The position numbers and the translations under genes are program-made. This document shows positions 27,761-36,469 of a stretch of 64,000 nt of DNA, in pieces. The DNA lies in assembly GCF_014154935.1 (NCBI RefSeq), contig NZ_JACEHH010000031.1, positions 1-64,000 of the forward strand. The letters run 5' to 3'. Below the pieces are notes generated by a model. It saw only the letters and a list, made by a program, of their open reading frames with translations, was not told where the DNA came from and ran no database searches. The DNA comes from Stieleria mannarensis. Its GTDB lineage: Bacteria; Planctomycetota; Planctomycetia; Pirellulales; Pirellulaceae. Position 1 is the first letter of the stretch, and each line of letters opens with the position of its first letter.

Positions 27761-30040
27761 TTATCGGTCGCCGGCGTGGTGATGATGGTGCGAGTGACCT
27801 GAAGTGGGCGGCGGCGACTTGGAGAACGTCACCTTTGGGTAGGGCAGCGATTCGAATTCGGAACGGCCTTCGGTGATGCGGAGGCATTGGTCTGCCGGGA
27901 CGTTTTCGAACACTTGGGTGGTGCCAGTCGTTGGCCAGCGGATTTCGATGCGATCGATTTGGTCGTGTTGGCCCAAGCCGATGTGCTGTCGCAGCGGATT
28001 GCCGCCGAAGCTGCCGCCGCTGTTGACCCAACGGTAGACCGATCGCGTCGCCGAGTTGTTTTTCAAATCGACGCGGATTCGGGCACCGATCGCACAGGCA
28101 TTGGATTGGCGTCCGACCAGTTTGATCACGATCCAGTGGTTCTCGAAGCCGGGGTTTTCGAACAGTGCGTCACCATAGGCGTCACCGGCAAACCAGCCGC
28201 CGAGTTCATGAAAGACGTCTTGGTCGCCATCGTTGTCCAGATCCGCTATCGCGACCCCGTGACCTTTTTGAAGATGGCCGAATCCGCCCGCGGTCGTCAC
28301 GTTCAGGAACCTACGGCCGCCATCATTTCGAAACATTTGGTTGGGCACCAGGGCGTCGAAATCAGGAAAGCCGGTTCCCAAATAAAAATCCAGGAATCCG
28401 TCGTTGTCCAAATCGCCGAAGTTGGACCCCATCGGCTGGGTGGCCCGGCGCAGGTTCATCTGCTCGGCGACTTCGACGAACCCGCCCTTGCCGTCGCCTT
28501 GGTACAGGCAATCCATTTCGGTGCCGTGGGGCAGGTTCATGAAGTCGGCGGCGACCGGATCGACGCTCTGCGAAAAACTGGCGACGAACAGGTCTAGTGC
28601 CCCGTCGTTATTGAAATCCCAAAACCAGGTCGGAAAACTGTCCTGCGGCCCGGTCACGCCTCGTGGGCCGGCGACCTCTTCAAAGCGGCCGTTGCCCAGA
28701 TTGCGAAACAGCCGGTTGGGGCCATTCAAATTAGACACATAGAGATCGGGGAAACGATCGGCATCGAAGTCGCCCCAGATGACGCCTTTGGTGAACCCGC
28801 CGTCGGCGACACCGGCTTTTGCGGCGACGTCGACAAACGTCCCGTCCGACTGATTCTCAAACAGTTGGTTGGCAAAGCCTTCGTTGCCGACGTACAGATC
28901 CAGGTCGCCGTCGTTGTCATAGTCGGCCCAGCAAGCCGTTTGCGTCGGATAGTGTTCGTCGCCCAGCCCGGCGTCAAACGTCACATCGCGAAAATGGCCG
29001 TGACCGTCATTGCGCAGCAGCGAGTTGGGGTGACGCCCGGCATCACCCAGCCAACCGCCACGCAGCACCAGGATGTCCAAGTTGCCATCATTGTCATAGT
29101 CGGCGTGGATCAGATTCAGTCCTCCGTAGATACCCGTCAGCCCCGCCCGCTCGGTCCAGTCGCTGAACGTTCCGTCGCCATCGTTGTGGAACATGCGAAT
29201 CTGGTCCGCCGGACTCCACGATGAAACCACGATGTCCAGAAACCCGTCATCATCAAAATCATCGGTGATCACGCCGCCGGCAAGGCTGAAAGTATCCAGA
29301 CCCAGATTCGACCCGCAGTCGATGAACCGGGGGAACGGCTGTTCCGACTCGAACGCTTCCGGCGGAATCAAAAACGATGGCGGGACATCGTCGGGATAGC
29401 GACCGAGGGCCATGTAGGAAAGGTTCAGCAACCATCGCGACGGCAGGTGCCCGGGCTGTGACTCCAAGACACGCGAAAAGTATGCGATCGCGCGAGTGGC
29501 TTGCTCGGGATCGACATGCACGCCGTCTTCGCGGATCGGGAAAATGCAGCTCCCGGCGCTGTGGGCCTGAATGCAGTTGTCGTTTTCGGCTTTACGAAGA
29601 TGCGACACGCCGATGGAAAAGAACAGTTTGTCGAACACACTTTGCGGCACGCCGGCTTGGCGAAGGTGTTCGAACGCCGCCTTCTGTTCTTCGATCCCCA
29701 GGGTCGTGTTCCCTAGAAACACGTTCTTGGTCCCGATTTCAAACATCAACGCCCCACGCATCGCATGGGCATGCTGCGGCTGGGCGGCCAGTTGACGTTT
29801 CAAATCGACCAGATCAGCGTCCCCGAGGAAGTAATTGTCTTGGGGAATCCGCGACTTGATTTGTTCCAGCACGCTCAGCATGCGGTCATGGGCACTTTCC
29901 CATTGTTGGGCTTCGGGGCGCGCCGGCCGGGATTCATCGGTGGCGTTTCGATCGCAACCGACGCCCATCGCCAATGCAAGCGTGAGGCAAGCGATCAGCG
30001 GCCGAGGGTTGGGAGGGACAATCGAGAATCTGTTTCGCAT
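27761..30040 (-). CDS. CRTAC1-type lipoprotein: FG-GAP propeller with ASPIC/UnbV domain
   Basis: About 759 residues. The signal peptide ends in a lipobox (ALAMGVGC), so it is probably a lipoprotein. A helical region follows (about 30-220). It then has many FG-GAP/VCBS calcium-binding repeats with 'DFDDDGFLDIVV', 'DYDNDGNLDILV', 'DYDNDGDLDLYV' and 'DLDNDGFLDFYL'-type loops. A C-terminal ASPIC/UnbV domain follows (IGARIRVDLKNN, 'GLGQHDQIDRIEIRWP'). The extreme C-terminus is a natural histidine cluster, HSHHHHH. The start is the ATG at 30040, eight bases after the stop of the next CRTAC1 gene, so the two form an operon. Such proteins are extracellular beta-propellers of unknown substrate. Confidence 0.88.
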   Translation of the reverse strand: MRNRFSIVPPNPRPLIACLTLALAMGVGCDRNATDESRPARPEAQQWESAHDRMLSVLEQIKSRIPQDNYFLGDADLVDLKRQLAAQPQHAHAMRGALMFEIGTKNVFLGNTTLGIEEQKAAFEHLRQAGVPQSVFDKLFFSIGVSHLRKAENDNCIQAHSAGSCIFPIREDGVHVDPEQATRAIAYFSRVLESQPGHLPSRWLLNLSYMALGRYPDDVPPSFLIPPEAFESEQPFPRFIDCGSNLGLDTFSLAGGVITDDFDDDGFLDIVVSSWSPADQIRMFHNDGDGTFSDWTERAGLTGIYGGLNLIHADYDNDGNLDILVLRGGWLGDAGRHPNSLLRNDGHGHFRDVTFDAGLGDEHYPTQTACWADYDNDGDLDLYVGNEGFANQLFENQSDGTFVDVAAKAGVADGGFTKGVIWGDFDADRFPDLYVSNLNGPNRLFRNLGNGRFEEVAGPRGVTGPQDSFPTWFWDFNNDGALDLFVASFSQSVDPVAADFMNLPHGTEMDCLYQGDGKGGFVEVAEQMNLRRATQPMGSNFGDLDNDGFLDFYLGTGFPDFDALVPNQMFRNDGGRRFLNVTTAGGFGHLQKGHGVAIADLDNDGDQDVFHELGGWFAGDAYGDALFENPGFENHWIVIKLVGRQSNACAIGARIRVDLKNNSATRSVYRWVNSGGSFGGNPLRQHIGLGQHDQIDRIEIRWPTTGTTQVFENVPADQCLRITEGRSEFESLPYPKVTFSKSPPPTSGHSHHHHHAGDR

Positions 30041-30048
30041 ACCGTAGA

Positions 30049-33048
30049 TTACCGACCGAGAGACATCTTGGTTGCCGCGTCCTGGCCTTGGATGATCAAG
30101 TAGCGGGCGCCCGCGTCCAGGGTGCCGATCGAGTCGATCGAACCGTCGGGCCAAAACACTTGGACGTCGTTCACTTTGTCCGACGATCCCACACCGGCAC
30201 GCAGGATCCGTTCGTTGCTGCACAGGTACCCGTCGCCGGACAGGCACCACAACGACCGGGTCCGTCCATCATGTGAAAAACGCAACACCGCGCCGGTCGC
30301 ATCGCGGGAACAGGTTGTTCCGACCAAGCGAAATGAGACGCGATGGTTCTCGTCTGCGGTGCGGTTGACCAGCAGTCGTACTTGTTCGCGGGTGTGGGTC
30401 ACCATCAAATCGTTTCGGTCGTCGGCGTTGATGTCGACGGTCCACAATGCGCGGCCGACATGTGGGTGTGCAAAGTAGTCGCCCCACCCGTCATCATCGA
30501 CGACATCAAATCGCCCGTCGGCTTGGCGACGAAACAGTTGGAACGGTTGTTCGTAGGCATAATCGCCGTCATCGAATTCTCCGATGTGGCCGTTGGTCAC
30601 CACGATCTCGTCGATTCCATCATCGTCCAGATCGATTGCTTCGGTTCCGAATCCCACGACCGGCAGCGTCGGTTTCAACAATCCGACGGTGATCGTCATG
30701 TCACTCCAGCAACCCGGGGCGGTCTGTTCGTAATAAATGTTGTGCTCGTTCGCGAAACCGGTCACATAGAAATCCAGGTCGCCATCGCCATCAAAATCGC
30801 TAGCCGCGATACCCATCGATGCTTGGGGACGCGTGCCGCCATCGACGGCCACTCCCCGTGCCACCGCGCTTTGTACCAACTTGCCGGTTTCGGAATCGGT
30901 GTGCGCAAAGAACTCGTTGGGGGACATGTCGTTGGCGAGCAGGACCCCGACTTCGTCACGCAACAGGGCGCCCGCCAAAATGCCCATCGTTCGACCGGGC
31001 GTGGTGTTGCCGATCAACCGTTGCGTTTGATCGTGGAACCGGCCTTCGCGACTGGCCAGGTACAACTCATTGGCCTGGGCTTGGAATCGGAGCGGATGGC
31101 AGGTTCCCATTTCACCCGATTCGTTGGGACAGGGGCGATCGGGGGCTCCGTCGGTCGTGCAGTAGTTGCCGACGACCAGATCCGCGATGCCGTCTTGATT
31201 GAGATCGATGAATGCGGCGCAAGTCGTCCAGCGCGGCGGTCGGCGATCGTTCAAAAGGTCGCTGCAATCCGCAAACGTCCCGTCGCCGTTGTTGCGCAGC
31301 AATCGATTGCGTCCCAGATTGGCCAAGAACACATCGGGGAAACCATCTTCGTTAAAGTCGCCGACACAACACCCTTGGCCAAAGTCCGTGTCCGCGAACC
31401 TTGCTGCGGCCGAGACAGACTGCAGCTTGCTGCCAAGGTTGCGCATCAGCACGTTGGAGTTGGAATCGGATTTCAGCATCGTCCCGCCGGCCCCCAACAC
31501 GATCACATCGCAACGACCGTCAAGGTCGAAATCGATCGCCCCGCCACCGGCGCCGGTCGAACGTGTCAGCGCGCCGCGGCGCTCGTCGTGGGGGTCGCTT
31601 CCGATGCCGACGTCCACCAGTCCCCATGACGCACTCTCTTCACTCATCCGCAACGGAACACTCGATGGACCATGGAGAGACCCGGCAACGGCCGCAGCGA
31701 TAACGTCACCTTCATTGTCGTTGCGGGCATCGGGCGTGGGCGCCGGCAAGTGCGACAGATCGATCCACAACTCGGGATTCCAGGTGGTCGATTGCCAGTT
31801 TTGATCCCGCTTTAGTTTTCCGACAATTTCGACGCGAGCCTCCGTAGCATTCTTCACCCCGTCGTCTTTTAAGTTCGTCGCGACGGCCGCCCACGCCTCG
31901 GCCTCCCAATTTCTGCCCAGCTGCGACAAGGCGTTGGCGATATCGATCGCGTTTCGCTGGCTGGCATGCCCGCTCCACACAAACGCGGTTAAGTGATCAC
32001 GCATCGCCAGCAGATTCTCGATCCTGGCATCAATGGCCTCAAGCTGCTGTTTCCCCAGCGTGGGTGTCTGCGTGGTGTTACGACTTCGGCCCCGGCGAAT
32101 CGAGCCCGCCAAACGAGTCCATGCGACACCGTTGTTCGGATCGCACCGCGTCGCTTCGTAGAACGCGCGGGCAGCCTGCGGGAGACGGTTTTGAGACTCA
32201 GCCCAGCTGCCCAAGGCGAGCCAATAGTACGCATCGTCGCGACAGTCGGCCGACACGCCGGCGGCCCACGCACCGATCTGCGAGAATTTGCCCTGCGCGG
32301 CGAGTGCGTAACCCAAAACGGCTTGGGCGGGCGCAAAATCAGCATGCCGATCCAAAATGTTGCGGCAAACCTCTTCCGCCACTTCGTATTCGCGATTGTC
32401 CATCGAATCAATCGCTTGCCCCAATCGGATCCGCAGGTCATCGGGATTCCGCTGAAGCAACAATTCCAGCATCGGCGCAGAAAACGTGCGGCGTTGGGCG
32501 TCGGTAAAAGCCACCAACAATTGCAGGTCAAAGTTTCGCGACCGAATCAGTGATTCGTAATGCGGATCGATCCGGTGATGGAGTTGAGCCTCTTTGAGAA
32601 ATCCGACCAGTTTGACGCGCAGGGAACGATCTGACGGGTTCGCGTCGACGGCGTTCTCCAACAGTGCGATGACATCGTACAGTCGTCCGACTTCGATCAG
32701 CGCACGAATGGCTTGGTCGACCCGCAGCGGATCGTAGGTGTCGCGGCGTGCCGCTTCGACCATCAAGTCAACGGCTTGGGGCTTGCGTCCGGTCATCGCG
32801 GCCACCGTAGCCACTTCGGCTATCAAGTCCGCGTCATTGGGGTGGGCAATCAGCACGTGTTTGGTTTGTTCCCAAGCCAAATTCCAGTGGCCATCGGAAA
32901 CCGCGCGACGCATTTCACTGACCGGATCCGACGTTTGTTCACCATCGGCGACGTGTTGCCGTGGCGAGTCGGTGGGCAGGTCGTCGCTGCAACCGGGCTG
33001 GAAGGCGAGTGTAACGATGACGCAAAGAAGTCGGAGTCGGCGAAACAA
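30049..33048 (-). CDS. TPR plus FG-GAP/ASPIC lipoprotein (CRTAC1-type)
   Basis: About 999 residues from a TTG start (MFRRLRLLCVIVTLAFQPGC), with a lipobox at LAFQPGC. Residues about 40-400 are TPR-like helical repeats ('VATVAAMTGRKPQAVDLMV', 'GYALAAQGKFSQIGAWA'). From about 490 to 880 there are FG-GAP propeller repeats (DFDLDGRCDVIVLG, 'DFNEDGFPDVFLAN', 'DFDGDGDLDFYVTG', 'DLDDDGIDEIVVTN'). The C-terminus is an ASPIC/UnbV domain (VNDVQVFWPDGSID). It is transcribed away from the DUF1559-cytochrome operon across a 514-base divergent region, and is followed after eight bases by a second CRTAC1 gene. It is probably envelope-anchored and involved in binding or assembly; the ligand is unknown. Confidence 0.87.
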   Translation of the reverse strand: MFRRLRLLCVIVTLAFQPGCSDDLPTDSPRQHVADGEQTSDPVSEMRRAVSDGHWNLAWEQTKHVLIAHPNDADLIAEVATVAAMTGRKPQAVDLMVEAARRDTYDPLRVDQAIRALIEVGRLYDVIALLENAVDANPSDRSLRVKLVGFLKEAQLHHRIDPHYESLIRSRNFDLQLLVAFTDAQRRTFSAPMLELLLQRNPDDLRIRLGQAIDSMDNREYEVAEEVCRNILDRHADFAPAQAVLGYALAAQGKFSQIGAWAAGVSADCRDDAYYWLALGSWAESQNRLPQAARAFYEATRCDPNNGVAWTRLAGSIRRGRSRNTTQTPTLGKQQLEAIDARIENLLAMRDHLTAFVWSGHASQRNAIDIANALSQLGRNWEAEAWAAVATNLKDDGVKNATEARVEIVGKLKRDQNWQSTTWNPELWIDLSHLPAPTPDARNDNEGDVIAAAVAGSLHGPSSVPLRMSEESASWGLVDVGIGSDPHDERRGALTRSTGAGGGAIDFDLDGRCDVIVLGAGGTMLKSDSNSNVLMRNLGSKLQSVSAAARFADTDFGQGCCVGDFNEDGFPDVFLANLGRNRLLRNNGDGTFADCSDLLNDRRPPRWTTCAAFIDLNQDGIADLVVGNYCTTDGAPDRPCPNESGEMGTCHPLRFQAQANELYLASREGRFHDQTQRLIGNTTPGRTMGILAGALLRDEVGVLLANDMSPNEFFAHTDSETGKLVQSAVARGVAVDGGTRPQASMGIAASDFDGDGDLDFYVTGFANEHNIYYEQTAPGCWSDMTITVGLLKPTLPVVGFGTEAIDLDDDGIDEIVVTNGHIGEFDDGDYAYEQPFQLFRRQADGRFDVVDDDGWGDYFAHPHVGRALWTVDINADDRNDLMVTHTREQVRLLVNRTADENHRVSFRLVGTTCSRDATGAVLRFSHDGRTRSLWCLSGDGYLCSNERILRAGVGSSDKVNDVQVFWPDGSIDSIGTLDAGARYLIIQGQDAATKMSLGR

Positions 33049-33562
33049 GGGATCAAGCCGTCATCAAAAAAACGCGATGGACAACACTCGTTCACTTCAT
33101 CATGAAGCCCTTCGACCTGACACCGTCGGTCGATCGAAAACATTTCGCTTAGAATTGTACTAAAACCACACACGCGCGTTACGAGTGGTTATGTTACTTT
33201 TCTTGTGCATGCTAGCAGTGTGAGTTCGTTAGTCACTTCGACGCGTTCACGTTGCGTACAAAAGTAATCGAACCAATTGCCAAAAGATTCCGGAACCCTG
33301 AGAAGCGACCGGGGTTCAACGAAGGCGATTGATTCAAAGTCGTTGCCCGCCTGATGCCATCATCTCCGCGCTCCATTCATAGAATCGAGCCGGCACCCTA
33401 CCTTTGGTTTTCGCCGGCCGCTGTTTTGGTGGTGTGGCATTGCAGTGATCAAGCGTTGAACGACGATCGATCGTGAATCGAATTTATCTTTTCGATTGAT
33501 TCACGATCATCATCGTTTTCATTTTCGTTATCTCTTCCTTGTTCGTTTCACTGGAGCACAGC
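33049..33562. promoter_or_regulatory. Divergent promoter region with palindromes
   Basis: These 514 bases separate the CRTAC1 operon (minus) from the DUF1559-cytochrome operon (plus) and are locally A+T-rich. One TGCTAGCA palindrome lies at 33210-33217. A longer inverted repeat with perfect 11-base arms GATCGTGAATC/GATTCACGATC lies at 33469-33508, 55 bases upstream of the DUF1559 start. Both could be regulator-binding sites or, for the second, a leader hairpin. I see no gene here and no convincing -35/-10 pair. Confidence 0.5.
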
Positions 33563-34831
33563 ATGGTTCGAAAGCATGCGGCAGGACGTTCTGCCGGTTT
33601 TACTCTCGTTGAGTTATTGGTGGTCATTGCGATCATCGGCATTTTGGTCGGTCTCTTGTTACCGGCTGTTCAGGCGGCACGCGAAGCAGCTCGGCGGATG
33701 AGTTGCAGCAATAATTTCAAGCAACTCGGCTTGGCCATTCACAATTATCATTCCGCGTTCAAGCAGCTTCCTCCTTATGGCGGCGGAACGGGAAAGGGCC
33801 TGGAGACGCCACCGGCATGGTGGCGTGCCAGCAACACGGCAAACCGCAAAAGCCTGAGCATTTGGGTTCCGCTGACGCCCTATTTCGAACAGCAAGGATT
33901 GTGGGACCACATCTCTAATCGCAGCATCCAGACGGTCACCGGCGCCACGCCACCGGGACCGCTCAATTACTGGCCGGCGATGGGACCGAGCCCCAAGTCG
34001 TATTCGACCAACCCGGGCTACATTCCCTGGCAGTCGGAGATTCCGACGCTGCGTTGCCCGAGCGATGGTGGAACGGGATTGCCGGGCCGCGGACGAGTGA
34101 ACTACGGAGCCTGTTTGGGCGATTCACCAAAGAATCAGATCATCTCGCACTTCGACACGGCTCAAATGGTCCCGACGACCAGTGCCGGGAACGCTCGCAA
34201 TGCCAAGGCACTTCACCGCGGCATGTTCGCTCCGTACACCAAGTTTGCGTTTCGTGACGTCAAAGACGGGCTTTCCAACACAATCGCCTGTGGTGAGATT
34301 GTCTCTGACCAGGGCGACAAAGCGGTCAACGGATCGCTTTCATGGGACAACGGAGGCAACGGCGATGACCACTTCTTCAACCCGTTGCACTGCGTGGAAT
34401 CGGGTGAGATCGATCCCGACCGGCCACGGTTCTGGTGCGATTCTCAAAGCACCGGTTGCACACCGCCGGTGCGTGTGGTCGTGAACGAAACCAATGGCCG
34501 CGGGATGAGTTGGGCGTCGGCGTTTCGGACGTCCATCCAGGCGGTCTTCACCGTCCGTCCGCCCAACAGCGAACTTTGTATCGGACAATGGGCGGACAAC
34601 CTGGGCAACTTCTCGCCGAGTAGTTTCCACCAGGGCGGATGCCACGTCTTGATGGGCGATGGCGCGGTCACCTTCATCACCGACTCGATCGAGGCGGGCA
34701 ATCAAAACGCACCGGGAATCTGGTATGACCAGAACCAGTCACGCCCCGGCGGTGAAAGCCCCTATGGATTGTGGGGCGCCTTGGGCAGCAAGGCCGCCAG
34801 CGAAGTGATCGATGAACAGCTGAACCAATAA
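33563..34831 (+). CDS. DUF1559 protein with type IV prepilin signal (H-X9-DG protein)
   Basis: About 422 residues from the ATG at 33563, which has a GGAG ribosome binding site. The N-terminus is a class III prepilin signal: [15 protein letters not shown] with Glu at position +5 after the cleavage glycine, followed by the hydrophobic pilin helix. The DUF1559 domain follows ([18 protein letters not shown], '[14 protein letters not shown]'). The C-terminus has the H-X9-DG motif as [12 protein letters not shown]. Such proteins are abundant in planctomycetes and are thought to be pseudopilin-like surface components processed by a prepilin peptidase. It heads a plus-strand operon with a small lipoprotein, cytochrome and TPR lipoprotein. 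A hairpin follows its stop (34861-34893). Confidence 0.9.
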   Translation: MVRKHAAGRSAGFTLVELLVVIAIIGILVGLLLPAVQAAREAARRMSCSNNFKQLGLAIHNYHSAFKQLPPYGGGTGKGLETPPAWWRASNTANRKSLSIWVPLTPYFEQQGLWDHISNRSIQTVTGATPPGPLNYWPAMGPSPKSYSTNPGYIPWQSEIPTLRCPSDGGTGLPGRGRVNYGACLGDSPKNQIISHFDTAQMVPTTSAGNARNAKALHRGMFAPYTKFAFRDVKDGLSNTIACGEIVSDQGDKAVNGSLSWDNGGNGDDHFFNPLHCVESGEIDPDRPRFWCDSQSTGCTPPVRVVVNETNGRGMSWASAFRTSIQAVFTVRPPNSELCIGQWADNLGNFSPSSFHQGGCHVLMGDGAVTFITDSIEAGNQNAPGIWYDQNQSRPGGESPYGLWGALGSKAASEVIDEQLNQ

Positions 34832-34860
34832 GTTCTTCGGCACCATCGATGATGCATCCC

Positions 34861-34893
34861 GTCCCGTCTCAATCATTTCGATTTAGGCGGGAC
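34861..34893 (+). terminator. Hairpin downstream of the DUF1559 gene
   Basis: GTCCCGTCT at 34861-34869 and AGGCGGGAC at 34885-34893 pair with one G:U around a 15-base loop, about 30 bases after the stop codon. There is no T tract, so it may be an attenuator or mRNA-stabilising hairpin rather than a full terminator; the next gene starts about 115 bases further on. Confidence 0.4.
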
Positions 34894-35009
34894 ATCCATT
34901 GCATCAGATTCCCTTGCGATCGCTTCATTCTTGGCAAGGGACCTGATTGGCGCGTGAAGTGCACGCGTTCGAGTGTTTTTGATTACCAATACTTTATCAA
35001 GGTTCTAAA

Positions 35010-35192
35010 GTGAAAAAGTTCTTGATGGCATCCATCTGTATCCTTGGTTTCTGTCCCATCTTCGGTTGCGGAGGCTCGGGAGAGAACACCATCGTCGCGG
35101 CACCTGAAAATGAAGCTACGGATGACGTGCCCATGGAGGGGATGAGCGACGAAGAGTATGCTCGTGAGATGGAAAAGTCGATGCAGCAATAA
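35010..35192 (+). CDS. Small (60-residue) lipoprotein
   Basis: A GTG start with AAGG seven bases upstream gives a 60-residue protein. It has a lysine-start signal peptide and a clear lipobox (FCPIFGC), so the mature lipoprotein begins at a cysteine near residue 20 followed by GGSGE. The mature part is short and acidic (DEEYAREMEKSMQQ at the end) and has no domain. A DUF1559 gene followed by a tiny lipoprotein gene is a recurrent pairing in planctomycetes as far as I know. It probably acts at the cell envelope alongside the pseudopilin-like protein. A strong hairpin follows it. Confidence 0.8.
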   Translation: MKKFLMASICILGFCPIFGCGGSGENTIVAAPENEATDDVPMEGMSDEEYAREMEKSMQQ

Positions 35193-35239
35193 GTGAGGCC
35201 TGCACGATTGATCTTGATTATCATGCCGACAGTTTGTGC

Positions 35240-35273
35240 CGGATTGCCGGGGATCATGATTCCCGGCAATCCG
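35240..35273 (+). terminator. Strong hairpin between lipoprotein and cytochrome genes
   Basis: A perfect 12-base-pair stem (CGGATTGCCGGG at 35240-35251 with CCCGGCAATCCG at 35262-35273) encloses a ten-base loop. No T run follows, so it may stabilise the upstream mRNA or reduce read-through into the cytochrome gene, rather than stop transcription fully. Confidence 0.5.
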
Positions 35274-35317
35274 TTCAGCGCGGTTGATCTGTGGCCGCTG
35301 CAGTCGCACCGAACCAA

Positions 35318-36469
35318 ATGATTCGATCTGGGAAACGTTTCCTGGCAATGATGCTGGCAGTGGCTTCGGGCTTCTGCTTCGTGATCGTGTGCGCCCGTTG
35401 TATCGCCGTGGATCAGGCTGCCGGGCATGCAAGTCGCGTTCGTCGATCGGAGGATAGCGGCTCAGCCGCGTCGGCAGGTGCGCCAACCTATGTCGGAAAA
35501 CAAGTCTGTCGGGAATGTCACCCGCAGAATTTTGAGCTCCATCAACACTCCGGCCATGCGGACACGTTTTCTCGGTCCGTCGATTCGGAGATTGCAAAGA
35601 AGTTTGCCGGCAAAGCGCTCGATGCGGGAAACCCCTACGGTGTATTTCATTACGAGTGGGGTAGCGATGGGTTGCAAACGCGCCGTGCCGCAGGATTAAA
35701 TCAAGATCCCTTTTCGCTTCAGTACGCCGTCGGTTCTGGCCGCAACGCGATGACGCTGCTGACACTGATCGACGACACGGAAGCGGATGCGGCAGGAATC
35801 GAACACCGGATTTCTTGGTTCGGTTCCCATGGCGATTTCGGCCTGACACCGGGTCACGTCGGCCTGACGCCCCAGAATGAAACGGAGTTGCTGGGAAACG
35901 TCGTGCGTGACAACAGCGTTCAGCAATGCGTTTATTGTCACACCACCACCGGCACGATCGTGGGCACGGAAATTGTCGATTTGGTTGCTGACGTGAACTG
36001 CGAAAAGTGTCACGGACCGGGCAGCGAACATGTCCAGCAAGCCAGACAATCCGAAACGCCGCCGCCGTTTTCGGTCGGCCGCGATCGCTGGGACTTCGAA
36101 GCGGAGTTGCAGCTGTGTGGTGATTGCCACCGATTGCCTCGCAACATCGATCCGGCCGCGCTGCGTGAGTATTCGGCCGAACTGCTGCGGTTCCAGCCCG
36201 TCGGCATGCTGCGAAGCGAGTGTTATCTGGAATCGGACGGTCAGTTCATGTGTTCGACCTGTCACAACCCACATCAGGATTCCAAGGCGAAATCAACAGC
36301 AGCCTACGAACAAGACTGTCTTGCCTGTCACCAGAGCGATTCGGACGCGCACGTCGCTTGCAGTGTTTCCCCGACCAGCGGCTGTATCGAATGCCATATG
36401 CCGGCGACGAAGTTTGAACAGGGGATGGTGTTTCACGATCATTGGATCCGCATCCGAGACGCCGAATGA
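35318..36469 (+). CDS. Exported heptahaem cytochrome c
   Basis: About 383 residues from the ATG at 35318 (MIRSGKRFLAMMLAVAS); a GTG at 35291 is possible. The N-terminal hydrophobic segment is a signal peptide or anchor. Seven CxxCH haem sites occur in order: CRECH, CVYCH, CEKCH, CGDCH, CSTCH, CLACH and CIECH. 'CEKCHGPGSEHV' and 'CSTCHNPHQ' place it with cytochrome c-554-like multihaem proteins common in planctomycetes. It should carry electrons in the periplasm or at the outer surface; no oxidase or nitrogen-cycle enzyme adjoins it. It overlaps the downstream TPR lipoprotein gene by four bases (ATGA). A homologous cytochrome is fused to TPRs at 56295-58079. Confidence 0.9.
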   Translation: MIRSGKRFLAMMLAVASGFCFVIVCARCIAVDQAAGHASRVRRSEDSGSAASAGAPTYVGKQVCRECHPQNFELHQHSGHADTFSRSVDSEIAKKFAGKALDAGNPYGVFHYEWGSDGLQTRRAAGLNQDPFSLQYAVGSGRNAMTLLTLIDDTEADAAGIEHRISWFGSHGDFGLTPGHVGLTPQNETELLGNVVRDNSVQQCVYCHTTTGTIVGTEIVDLVADVNCEKCHGPGSEHVQQARQSETPPPFSVGRDRWDFEAELQLCGDCHRLPRNIDPAALREYSAELLRFQPVGMLRSECYLESDGQFMCSTCHNPHQDSKAKSTAAYEQDCLACHQSDSDAHVACSVSPTSGCIECHMPATKFEQGMVFHDHWIRIRDAE

